Shown: positions 1 through 9,465 of the stretch, in pieces
Position numbering within the stretch: position 1 is the stretch's first letter
How the letters are laid out: each line of letters opens with the position of its first letter
DNA from: Anticarsia gemmatalis
Lineage: Eukaryota; Arthropoda; Insecta; Lepidoptera; Erebidae
Assembly (NCBI RefSeq): GCF_050436995.1
Contig: NC_134747.1
Span: 2,735,501-2,799,500, forward strand
Reading direction: 5' to 3'
Length of the DNA: 64,000 bases
Made by a program: the position numbers and the translations under genes
The notes under the pieces: model-generated
Told to the model about the DNA's origin: nothing
What the model saw: only the letters and a program-made list of their open reading frames with translations
Databases searched by the model: none

Positions 1-618
1 TATCTAAGTACCTACAAGGGAAAATACTTAAATGATAATATAAACTAATAAACCACGAAAGCAACTTGAACTTTATTGTCACATTAAAGTCTCATATTTG
101 CGTATAAAACACGTTTTCAACAACCTTAAGGCTTTAAAGTACAAGACAGGTTTTCGAAAACTTTCATTATCGAAATAATGACACACATTTTTTGAGTACC
201 GAGTTTACCGACTTACCGAGAAAAATGTGTTCAAAGAACAGAATATGACGACATGCTTCATGGAGTCTTTGTAAAAAAACATTGGAAGGAACAATATATG
301 GCATATAACTTTATTTTCTTAGAAAAGTAGACTTGTTATACAAGCAAAGCAATTTTATTTTATAACTTTCCTCATTACACTATCTTATTAAATAATAACA
401 ATAAAATAATAAACAATAAGATTGACGCGATCCTGCATAGACGTGTATTTTGGAAACTAAGGTAACTAATCTAAGCAGGTTGCAACGACACTTATCCAAC
501 TTATAACCTAAACTAATTAATTTAAGATGAGTTTAAAAACGTAATCATTTTTAATACTATAGAATAATGTACTACAAAAAATAAACGCGAAAGTCTTATG
601 TGTTAAAATGTGTTATCC
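1..618. other. AT-rich sequence, nothing recognised
   Basis: No exon-like reading frame, repeat match to the rest of the window, or structured motif was found. All frames are broken frequently by stop codons. Confidence 0.5.
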
Positions 619-672
619 TATGTGTTAAAACCATGTTTCAAACTAGCTGTAGTTTGAAACCTGGATAAACAC
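619..672. repeat. Short imperfect hairpin (possible MITE)
   Basis: The core at 635-660 is a perfect 11-bp stem (GTTTCAAACTA paired with TAGTTTGAAAC) around a 4-base loop. The outer arms, beginning TATGTGTTAA on the left and ending TAAACACATA on the right, pair with a few mismatches. It ends only 3 bp before the next inverted-repeat element. It could be a tiny MITE or a chance palindrome enlarged by duplication. Confidence 0.5.
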
Positions 673-675
673 ATA

Positions 676-813
676 CCCTCTTATTCATAAACACACTATA
701 AATCTATTTTAGTTAAAAAACTACAATGTTTTCTCTTTTTCATTTCGCTAAGGAGTGAAAGAAACAAAACACTTTAGCTCTCATAACTTCATATATTTTT
801 ATGAATAAGAGGG
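676..813. mobile_element. MITE with CCCTCTTATTCATAAA terminal inverted repeats
   Basis: A 138-bp element bounded by perfect 16-bp terminal inverted repeats: CCCTCTTATTCATAAA at 676-691, and its reverse complement ending at 813. Both ends are flanked by ATA, a possible short target-site duplication. It encodes nothing, so it would have depended on a transposase elsewhere. Its right half is found again, inverted, at 35874-35936 inside a Helitron, which supports a mobile family. The superfamily cannot be fixed from the TIR alone. Confidence 0.75.
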
Positions 814-971
814 ATAGGATTGATTCAATCATTGTAATTATTTCCGTTATTATTATTAGTAAGGTGTAGCTAACATTAGCTACACTTGTATATATTTATA
901 ATACCATGAATAAGATATAATTAAACTATTTTATTAACGTCTAAACATAGAAGACGTTGCGTGTAAATTGT

Positions 972-1433
972 ATGCCATCAAAAACATTCAGTAAAAACCT
1001 CAAGTCTCGCCGTAAAAAGTTGTGAGATCTATATAATACCAAGTCGATTAATCTATTTAGTCTCTACTTAAAGGACCTTCTGTCTTAAGTTATTACGTAT
1101 GTTATTATCATGACAATTTAAAGAAAATACCTCTTAAACAAATAGACCGACCTGGCCATCGCATGATTTGATTATTAGTATGTATCACACTACACAGCAA
1201 GTTAATGCTCCTGAAATGTTAATGGCGAATTTGTGTTTTCTTGCGATGACCAAGTCGATCTATTTGTTTTAAAGGTATTTTTTTTAAATTGGCATGATAA
1301 TAACATACGTAATAACTTAAGACAGAAGGTCCTTTAAGTAGAGACTAAATAGATTAATCGACTTGGTATTATATAGATCTCACAACTTTTTACGGCGAGA
1401 CTTGAGGTTTTTACTGAATGTTTTTGATGGCAT
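972..1433. repeat. Foldback (inverted repeat) of HLE-P copy 1
   Basis: The two arms of about 192 bp begin and end with ATGCCATCAAAAAC and its reverse complement. Differences between the arms are few: private changes in the left arm near 1120-1140, and three C/T differences near the loop that all three copies share. Such a palindrome should extrude a cruciform or give a long RNA hairpin if transcribed. Confidence 0.9.
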
Positions 1434-2116
1434 CTCACTTCTTTTTGTAGAGCGAACATAAGTCCAATTTGTATGAAAAGATGTTTTTTTTTCATAATTC
1501 AACATATTTTCCTATGGGAATGTTGTTAAGTTTCATGGGCTAAACACCCTAACCCACCCTTTACCCCCTCCCGTTATGCCTTATATAGTAGGTACCTATT
1601 TACACCTATTTATTTTATTTTCTACAGTAATAATAATTCATTAACTGCAAATGTAACCTTGTAATCTTATACATTTATATGGGATTACAAAGTTATTGTT
1701 GCAGTTGGTGTATTTAGAAAACTGGACCGAAATTAGAAAATATTAAATTTTTCCCATGATTAAGACACTTAACCCTATTTGTTTTCTAAATTTTAAGCTT
1801 CTAAGTCTGCTAGAAGTACCTTAGACTTTTGATGATCGGTGAGTCAGTGAGTCAGTGAGTCAGTGAATCAGTGAGTGACAAAATTCAAAATTTCAACAAG
1901 TTGTCATTCTTAAACGACTGGTTCAAATTGACTGAAATTTTAAATATACCGTGTTTATACAATGACTGATTAGTTGCTGAAAATCCAGGCTTCTTGTTTT
2001 ATCCACAACGAAATTATAGGGGTGTCAAAAATAGCCCGAATTGCTTCGAGAAAAGGATGTTACGGCCGTGCCGCTTTTTTTTGCTCGACTTGCGGGGGCA
2101 CTTCCGTGCCCCCAGA
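973..2116 (+). mobile_element. HLE-P copy 1: foldback element with GC-rich terminal stem-loop
   Basis: A 1144-bp non-coding element shared almost end to end with 17030-18173 (minus) and 39495-40655 (plus). Its left end is a large foldback: arms 972-1163 and 1242-1433 are nearly identical inverted copies around a 78-bp loop. A unique body follows, with a short tandem of GAGTCAGT-like units at about 1840-1880. The right end is a stem-loop with 8-bp arms (GGGGGCAC, GTGCCCCC) and the terminal bases CCAGA. Flanks are A on the left and T on the right, with no target-site duplication, as expected for rolling-circle insertion. However, the ends are not the canonical TC and CTRR. No transposase or Rep/helicase frame is present. 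Confidence 0.8.
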
Positions 2117-4265
2117 TTCGTAATTTCTAACGCATCTCGTTTTATTCATACAAGAAATTGATTTTATCGCGATCTGTGAAAACATGACACCGGTTTAATG
2201 ACTTTATTACGTACATTTTAATGAATAAATGTTTACAAATGATACAAATATCGTGTTTCATTTCATTAAAATTGTACTAAAGGTTCTTTTACATTCAACT
2301 ATTGTCGGCTGGTAGCGCTGAACCTGACAATGCATGAGGGTAGGTAATGCAAAGAATATCGTTGATTTTTTTTATGAAGAGATAATATTATTTGAAATGA
2401 AAATACCCTGTTGTCTTATTAACTATGTACGAGCTATACATGCAAGCAGATCTACAAATATTCCTCTGTCCGAAGTCACCTGAATCATCTGCTATAGATG
2501 TACAAAAATGATGATAATGATGATGCAGATCTGTGAAAAAAATTTCAAGTCTATATAGATTGCCCAAGCTGTAACCAAGATATTGATTTCTTAGTCACCT
2601 GATATATATATACAGTTGTGTCTCTACGAGATATAGAACTTAAATTTCGTACAAAAGCATGTTTTCCGGCGCCATTCCCAGTCTTATGTAAACGGAATTT
2701 AATCGTGTTTGATTAAACGAACTTCACTATAAACCTTGAAAATAAATAAATGCTTGGTAAATTGGTAAAATTTTAAATTAGTTACAACTATTTTACTTCC
2801 GGTCGTTGGAAACGTAACTTTTTAATCTCGTAAACTGTTTGGCCACTGAAAGTTTGTTAATGTGACGCGATTTTTAAATTATAGAGTTACATGTTGCAAG
2901 GTTTTCGACACTTTTTGATTACATTGTCCTGTAATTTGTACTGCGTAATTATAATTTGAAACATTGTTGAAAAAACCGCCGAAAGTGTTTATATTGTAAT
3001 TTGAGTTATTTTTTAATAATCTCGACAAAATGGCACGGCCGTTATGATTAAAATTAGTAATGTTACCATTTATTGAATATTTATTTCAAATATCAGAAAA
3101 TGACTTGTATATTACGTGCATTAATATCCGTACAATTTTCAAACTTACAATTATGAATGAGAGTTCAAAATTGTGATAGAGACTAATTTTAACGTAGCTA
3201 TAAGGTTTTTGTATCAATAGTCTTGCAATTTTAAGCCCTAATTTCACAACATCTAAATAAATACCTTACAGAATTTTGACAATTGTTTTTTATACATTTG
3301 CTGTCACTTTATGTACTGGATACGTTATCCAGCACTTATCCAAAAGCTATGAAACTGACTCTTAAGCTCATAAATCCAATATTTCTTAATAACCAAGATA
3401 GTCTACCCTAAGCCTTACACCGAATGCCTAACGTTATAAAGAAAATAGCCAACATGGTTTCAACGATAGAGTCACTGTAATTGAACCATAAATAAAGACG
3501 TGGACAGACACAAATAAACATCTAACATTACCTTTATAGAAAAACCTATGTCCATTGTAAGATGTTGGTATAAGCATTAAGACGTATTTGTAGAACTATT
3601 TTTAAAGGAATTTTTCTTTATTAAGTCTCTAGTGACTCTCACCTACAGCACTATTTGCGTCGATTTATATCATATTAGATTATATTATTATGGTTGCCGT
3701 AGTTCTTCCTGATCCCCACACGAAAAATATTTTAGCGATCCACAAATAGTAGTTTTGGGTCTGTAGTATTGAAAAGTCCCCAAGACACAAGTTCAAGAGT
3801 AATGCTGGTGTTGTCGCTTTGGAAAATATACCACCTATCACTAAGTTACTTAAAAAAGGCAAAAAAAGCTCTTTCACTACATGAATTTATTTTATATTAT
3901 CATACAATGGAAAATAATAAATAACACGTTATTTGTTATGACGATAAGCAAAGGTTTTTCATAATCAATTAGTATATAACCTCCAACTAGAAATTAGTCA
4001 CGGTCGATTCAATTCTAATGATGATTTATTACAACAAGTAATCTTAATGCTGATTCGTTCAAAGAAACTCGACGATTCAGAGTACTTCATGTTTGTAACG
4101 TTTAAACCACTCTATACCAGGCCATGTGCAGAACTTATAAAATGCTGGCATTTCCTTTGCACGTTTTCCTTAGCTATCCAACGCAGTGCCTAAGAATATG
4201 TATTACGCACTTATATGAATAAAGTATTTCACTAGCCTCGAATCATTCTAGCAACTAATATTAAA
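2117..4265. other. Unique AT-rich sequence
   Basis: No repeat copy or exon was recognised. It contains a small GAT-rich patch at about 2509-2525 and frequent stops in every frame. The longest frame is a minus-strand 65-codon frame at 3680-3877, with no recognisable domain and probably random. Confidence 0.5.
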
Positions 4266-4536
4266 TCTATACTAATCTATACTAATATTATAAAACTGAA
4301 GAGTTTGTTTGTTTGTTTGAACGCGCTAATCTATGGAACTACTGGTCCGATTTGAAACATTTTTTCAGTGTTAAATAGCCCATTTATCGAGGAAGACTAT
4401 CGGCTATATCGGCTATATATTATCACGTTAGGACCAATAGGAGCAGAGTACCAGTAAAAAAATTCAAATACGGGGAAAATTTTGAGCCATTTAGGTACTC
4501 TTATGTGACGCAAGCGAAGTTGTGCGGGTGAGCTAG
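4266..4536 (+). mobile_element. HEL-A Helitron (Lep1-like, non-autonomous)
   Basis: It starts with TCTATACTAAT after an A and ends with CTAG before a T, the classical Helitron boundaries. The 5' motif is duplicated (4266 and 4276). Just inside the start is a GTTT microsatellite. Near the 3' end, GCAAGCGAAGTTGC forms the short hairpin expected about 10 nt before CTRR. It has no coding capacity. The family recurs in both orientations through the window and resembles the Lep1 group known from Lepidoptera; that name is from memory, not a search. Confidence 0.85.
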
Positions 4537-6267
4537 TACAAAATAAGGGCCAACAAGTGACATAATTTATAATTTTAATATAAGATCAATGATTCTTCTG
4601 AAACAACACATGTTTTTAGAGGGCTTTCATTTTTCTCTCAACTCCTAAAAACATCACGAACAAGCAACACTTACCGAACGGATTTTGATAGGATTTGTAA
4701 CGCTGATCGTTTCCAACCTAAATTTTCACATAAGATGACTTTTTCTTCATAAATATTACCATACAGACAAAGATGTGGACAAAAGCTAGTCCTATAACAA
4801 TATGATCCATACAAAATAAATGTAGGTTATAAATCGACGGCAAATTTAAAGAACCATGATTCTAAGGGTAGTGAAAAGTTAACCACGAAATCAGACTTCC
4901 CTCTATAAAACGTTGATACGTATAAAGCAGTTATCCATTAAGGTCCTATCACATTAGCGAATCCAAAGCAAACGTAGACCTAACACCATTTATATTCAGT
5001 CACCGTATTCAAACTCTCGCCAATGTGTTCACCACAAGTGGTAAACCGGTTAAATCGTGTAGCCAACTCAATTACCTAACACCTCTGTGTCATTGCAAGG
5101 TCGTCTATAAACAATGTAATGCTTCTTCTCACGAATACGACTGCAAATACGATGATACGATGTCACCTGGAAAATTTCCATCATACTGGAATAACAAAAA
5201 TGTAGGCGAATTTTCCTTGAAGAAATTTTACTTAAATACCGTTTTTGTGCTATTTTTAGTGGACTATTTATATTACCGCCCTTTAAAGGAATTAGGTTTG
5301 GTTTTATAAAAAATTAACATACTGAAAGATTTGCAATTATTTATAGAAGCAGGAAGTTATTTTCCATGAATTTTTTTCCAATACAACTCCTGAATTTATT
5401 TCTTTTTAAAATCAAAAACACACATCAGTAACATTTTCAAGCAAATATTTATGATAAAACATTCGAATTTCGATAACTCTATCGTAACAAAATTCATATT
5501 AACTAAACAAACTATTTTTGTTTGAAAATGTATTCCGCAATATTATCCTCGCGACTGTACTCAACCCGTAATCTAGTTAATGGCTGTCACCTTCACAATG
5601 CAGGGCTGTCAACCCTTTGTGTGGCCGTCTTACATTTATTAGCCGTTGCAGCTAATGCAGAACAATAATAGCCCATATCCGTTCTTTTACAGCCCTTACA
5701 GGGTTACAAAGAAATGTAGGACAGGTTAAACAATGACCTAGACACGTGCAAGTAGGGAGAAAATGTTACCTTTACAAAGTAGCTCGTGATTTCTTCCACG
5801 CGGAAAAATTTCGGGATAAAAGGTATGTTTTACTTTAAGCTTAAACAAACTGTGTCTTTCCTGAAAATCTTTTCATAACTTTTTGGGCCAGTTTTACGGC
5901 GTATAGATAAGTGTCGGATAGCCTATACATACATAGACACATAAAATCACGCCTCCTTTCCATAGAGGTAGGTAGAGACCATAGAATTCAATTCAACTTA
6001 TGTGATAGATAAACATAATAAAATGACAATTTATACAATTGTCGAACTCCACCCAATAAACTAACCAACACATATCGGAAGCCGTTATACCGGGGCTTAT
6101 GTTACCATAATATTAGACAAATCTATTACGCAGTTTTGTCTATTATGACTGATTAACTATTTGGGATGTATGTTTAAAACTGGGGTCAAGGATTTAAGCG
6201 TCAGACTTACTTATATTAATAATTAATAAATCACTTAACGTATTTTTGTTTCTCTTTACTTTGGTAT
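4537..6267. other. Mostly unique sequence with a decayed Helitron-like 3' end
   Basis: At about 4675-4789 the phrase ACGGATTTTGATAGGATTTG, followed by GACAAAAGCTAG before a T, resembles the 3' half of a decayed Helitron-like repeat. The rest holds nothing recognised. A 94-codon plus-strand frame at 5025-5309 has no known domain, no signal peptide and no homologous second copy in the window; I regard it as chance. Confidence 0.4.
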
Positions 6268-6345
6268 TGTTAAAGAAAAAATAGAGACAAAAAAGTACCT
6301 TGAATAAGGATTTAAAAAATACAGTCAGAGATTCTTAAATACAAA
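6268..6345 (+). repeat. Local direct duplication, copy 1
   Basis: About 78 bp, with core GACAAAAAAGTACCTTGAA and ending ATTCTTAAATACAAA. It is repeated in direct orientation at 6834-6920 with roughly four fifths identity by eye. The interval between the copies holds a 5S-SINE and a Helitron-like 3' end. Confidence 0.75.
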
Positions 6346-6370
6346 GCTTCGTTAATTCATTCACTCATTT

Positions 6371-6616
6371 GTCGTATGGTCAGTGGTCAACCTAGTGTCA
6401 AAGTTGTTCAAGCCGCCCGAAGGCCTTTGACATGGCTTAACGACTGTTATCTTAGTAGACAACAACCGGGACCGACTTTTTACGTGCCCTCTGAAGCACG
6501 GAGACGTTTAGTTCAAATACCACTATGCGGTCACCCATCTATGGAATGACCGCGCCAATGGTTGCTTAACCCACAGATCGTTTACCGACCGGTGAGCGCA
6601 ACTGGCTATGGGCGCC
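6371..6616 (-). mobile_element. 5S rRNA-derived SINE (short-body type)
   Basis: Read on the minus strand, the head contains GGTTAAGCAACC and ATAGATGGGTGACCGC. These match the internal control region of 5S rRNA (GTTAAGCAACG and GATGGGTGACCGC), so RNA polymerase III could initiate internally. The body continues with CTTCAGAGGGCACGT and ends CCACTGACCATACGAC. A perfect 10-bp direct repeat, CTTCGTTAAT, at 6347-6356 and 6621-6630 is a probable target-site duplication. Non-coding; mobilised by a LINE in trans. Confidence 0.85.
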
Positions 6617-6741
6617 TCATCTTCGTTAATAAAAATGAATCACCGAAATGTATGTACCTACGTGCATAACTTTTCAACAATTAAATCAAATTGTATGATT
6701 TTTTCTTTCATTTGTTTGTTACTGTCGGGACAAGGTTTGTA

Positions 6742-6827
6742 TGGGATCGATGCGATCAAAATTCCCATAACAACGAAACTGGCGGGATAAAATACTATAC
6801 TTGGACGAAGTCCGGTCAGTCCGCTAG
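6742..6827 (+). mobile_element. Decayed Helitron-like 3' end
   Basis: It ends GTCCGCTAG before a T, and GGACGAAGTCC forms a perfect short hairpin 12 nt upstream of CTAG, the arrangement of a Helitron terminus. The 5' boundary is unclear. The second copy of the local duplication begins 6 bp beyond it. Confidence 0.5.
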
Positions 6828-6833
6828 TTATAT

Positions 6834-6920
6834 TATTAAGAAAAAAATACTGACAAAAAAGTACCTTGAACGGGGATTTTAAAATAGTAATCAAAGCAAT
6901 TATTCTTAAATACAAATTAT
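6834..6920 (+). repeat. Local direct duplication, copy 2
   Basis: Partner of 6268-6345; the alignment runs through GACAAAAAAGTACCTTGAA to TTATTCTTAAATACAAA. It begins almost exactly at the end of the Helitron-like terminus at 6827. Confidence 0.75.
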
Positions 6921-7394
6921 AAATAATAAGTTAACTCTGCAACTACGAGCCAAGTCGAAGTAAAGTGGAAAATAATTAGGTTTTTTTAGTAGTCGCGATT
7001 ACGTCAAGGTCCCGATAAGTCGGATTATGTGAGGATGAGCCAGCGTTTACACGTTCAAGGTTGAAGCACCTATTGTTTACTAGTTTTTAGCTGAAATGTA
7101 TAATGTTTATACATTTCGAATAGTGTGAATATTCAGAAATTAAATTATTTTTGTATTGCGTTAGTTCATGCAAACTGCAAGGCTAATCAAATAATGTGTC
7201 AGAGGCTCTAAAATGTTCACAATGTCAGTACTTAAACTGATTTGAATAACGATTAACAACCATTTACCTCATTAAATTATAACTCTACAACTTATGTGTA
7301 AACGTACGCACGTTGTTACATGTTGAGTGGACATTTCAGTTGACTTACGACTGTACATTACCTATATTTATCATTCGTTCTTCTTAAAGTCAAC
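6921..7394. other. Unique sequence, nothing recognised
   Basis: AT-rich, no reading frame of note and no repeat match in the window. Confidence 0.4.
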
Positions 7395-7480
7395 TTCCGT
7401 GTTCCGTGTGGGAATCGAACCTGTTACCTCCCAGCGTAATGTGTGGCGTGGCGACCACTTTGACCACTGCGGATACGATC
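7395..7480 (-). mobile_element. tRNA-derived SINE head
   Basis: On the minus strand an A-box-like CGCAGTGGTCAAAGTGG (7455-7471) is followed by a B box GGTTCGATTCC (7411-7421) and CACACGGAACACGGA. The spacing is that of a tRNA promoter, but a full acceptor stem is not formed. It is therefore a SINE head rather than a tRNA gene. The body after the head is not recognisable. Confidence 0.65.
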
Positions 7481-8125
7481 AATCCGCCATTTGAGTAGAG
7501 AAATGAAAAAAACTCACAACAAAAGAAAAAACTTGGCCGACGCACCACCGTGTGATTAAACCAATTGAAAGCAAGACAACCTACACCAATATTTTTAAAC
7601 GTACCTATATATTATCAAACACTATCTAATAAAAGTGTTATCCAAACAAAATGTTAAGTAGTTATTTTATAAACACTTACATCGGTGCGTACGCGCAACG
7701 ACGTTCGTTTATATGAGCCGATAGATCGTTGAAATAAACATGACACGTTTGAAAATATAAGCCAAGTTATGTGAGAAAATTATGGTTTGTTTTTTTAAAG
7801 ACAACTAGGATTATTTCTATTGAAACTTATAAATAGTCCCATGGGAACATGGAGAAGTTTTATTTATTGTATAAATAAATACAATTAGATAATAAGTGGT
7901 TGCCATGTCCGAAATCGGTCCAAGCACATCATAATCATCAAGTAAATTAAATTTCTGCTGTCTGGAATCAAATAACCGTATGGGAGTTGACCAATAATAT
8001 TTATTTCCTACGTTTACCCAGTATTTTACCTTAGGTATTATAGGTATTCGAGATAAATATTTTATCTTAAAGTGGATTTATTTGAAAAAAACTAATTGTT
8101 TCTGTAAACCATACATATATTAATA
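7481..8125. other. Unique sequence with a SINE 3' scrap
   Basis: At about 7973-8015, CTGGAATCAAATAACCGT followed by AATATTTATTT matches the 3' end of the tRNA-SINE at 53367. Nothing else was recognised. Confidence 0.4.
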
Positions 8126-8361
8126 CTAGCTGACCCGCGCGACTTCGCTTGCGTCACATAAGAGAGAATTGGTCATCATTATCCCCGTTTTTGTAACATT
8201 TTTCGTTACTACTCCGCTCCTAATGGTCGTAGCGTGATGATATATAGCCTATAGCCTTCCTTGATAAATGGGCTATCTAACAGTGAAATAATTTTTCAAA
8301 TCGGACCAGTAGTTAAACAAACAAACAAAAAAACTCTTCAGCTTTATAATATTAGTATAGA
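8126..8361 (-). mobile_element. HEL-A Helitron (non-autonomous)
   Basis: A minus-strand copy: the 3' terminus GCTAG lies at 8126-8130 next to A (T on the element strand). The hairpin-forming segment around GACTTCGCTTGCGTC follows. The 5' end, TCTATACTAATATTATAAAG, ends at 8361. The CAAA tract is short here. The 3' hairpin carries one change (CGCGCGACTTCGC) relative to other copies. Confidence 0.85.
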
Positions 8362-9325
8362 TTATGCAACGCGTGTATTCAGGCCACATAATATTATTAT
8401 TATTATTCAAAATCGTTTAAGAAATCACAATAAACATAAACAGACACTTAAATTAAATGAATATTTAATATTTATACATTTAAAAGTAAAATTTACATAT
8501 AAGTAAACAAACTTTACCACCGTGTACAATTTAAACAATGTAATACGTAAAACCCCAAAAAAGGTTTGCTAATGGTCGTGAGTTCATTGCAATGTTTTTG
8601 CAGTCAACAGGAAAAGGTGCAATTATCCTTTAATCGGTAATAATGCTATTGTTTCATATTATTAGTTTAATTATATAAATATCTGTAATGTTGATCAGTT
8701 TGACGGACGAAAATAATTTTGATTGCTTTGATGGACGAATATAATTGAAATCATGGAGCTCTGGAGCTCATATTGGAATTTCGACATCGCAGTGTTTTTT
8801 ACTTTGGCTCTATTGTTAATGTAATTTTAAAAGATTTAAAAATAATACAAGTTTCAAAATTAAAAATATAGATAGACTGCAAGTAGCCTCGTGTGTTGGG
8901 CTAAATTTCAGATCCCAAAATGTATTAAAGTATTATGTATTATTCTGCGAAAAATTATCCTTACTTAAAGACACTTTTCTGCCCTGCAAAACAGCAGAGC
9001 AGAAAAGTACAGACTAGCAAAAACTACAGGAAAAAAGTTGATGTATAATATAAACGTGTTAAACAAGCACGAAACGTGGTGCTATGTGTTTTACACATAT
9101 TAATGCCAAGTATCGCTTGCCAAGTCTAACTATTGGCAACGCTTGGCCTACGTGGTGAGAAAAGTTAACGATGGTGAAATGAATTTTCAATAAGAGTCGT
9201 AAAATGCTGTTAAAGGTGGTTATACATTTTTGAAGCTGTTCGGTGATGAAATTGACATGATGAAATTTACTTTGAAATAACTTAAAACTAACATTTTTAA
9301 ACTCTCGCGACTAGTACACATAATA
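8362..9325. other. Unique sequence with a minor tandem duplication
   Basis: At 8701-8755 two imperfect units of about 27 bp (GACGGACGAAAATAATTTTG and GATGGACGAATATAATTG) lie in tandem. GAGCTCTGGAGCTC follows directly. No gene or mobile element was recognised. Confidence 0.45.
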
Positions 9326-9465
9326 TTATAATGCAACGGGTCTTATACGCGATTGAAAATCACGAGCTGACCACGGTCGTTGTAATGCGATTGAAACGTC
9401 GGGCAGCAACTAAGGTATCCTAACCTTTAAATTTTCAATCGCGTATAAGACCCGTTGCATTATAA
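9326..9465. mobile_element. MITE with perfect 35-bp terminal inverted repeats
   Basis: Arms 9326-9360 (TTATAATGCAACGGGTCTTA...) and 9431-9465 are exact reverse complements over 35 bp and enclose 70 bp. The outer TTATAA may include a TA-type target duplication. The perfect arms suggest a recent insertion or arm conversion. No coding capacity. Confidence 0.85.

Noticed and set aside
1838..1880. CRISPR-like array
   Set aside because: The GAGTCAGT units are contiguous 8-mers without spacers inside a transposable element, and the genome is eukaryotic.
5025..5309. 94-codon plus-strand frame as a gene
   Set aside because: No recognisable domain, no splice or promoter context and no second copy. 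The length is compatible with chance in 64 kb on six frames.
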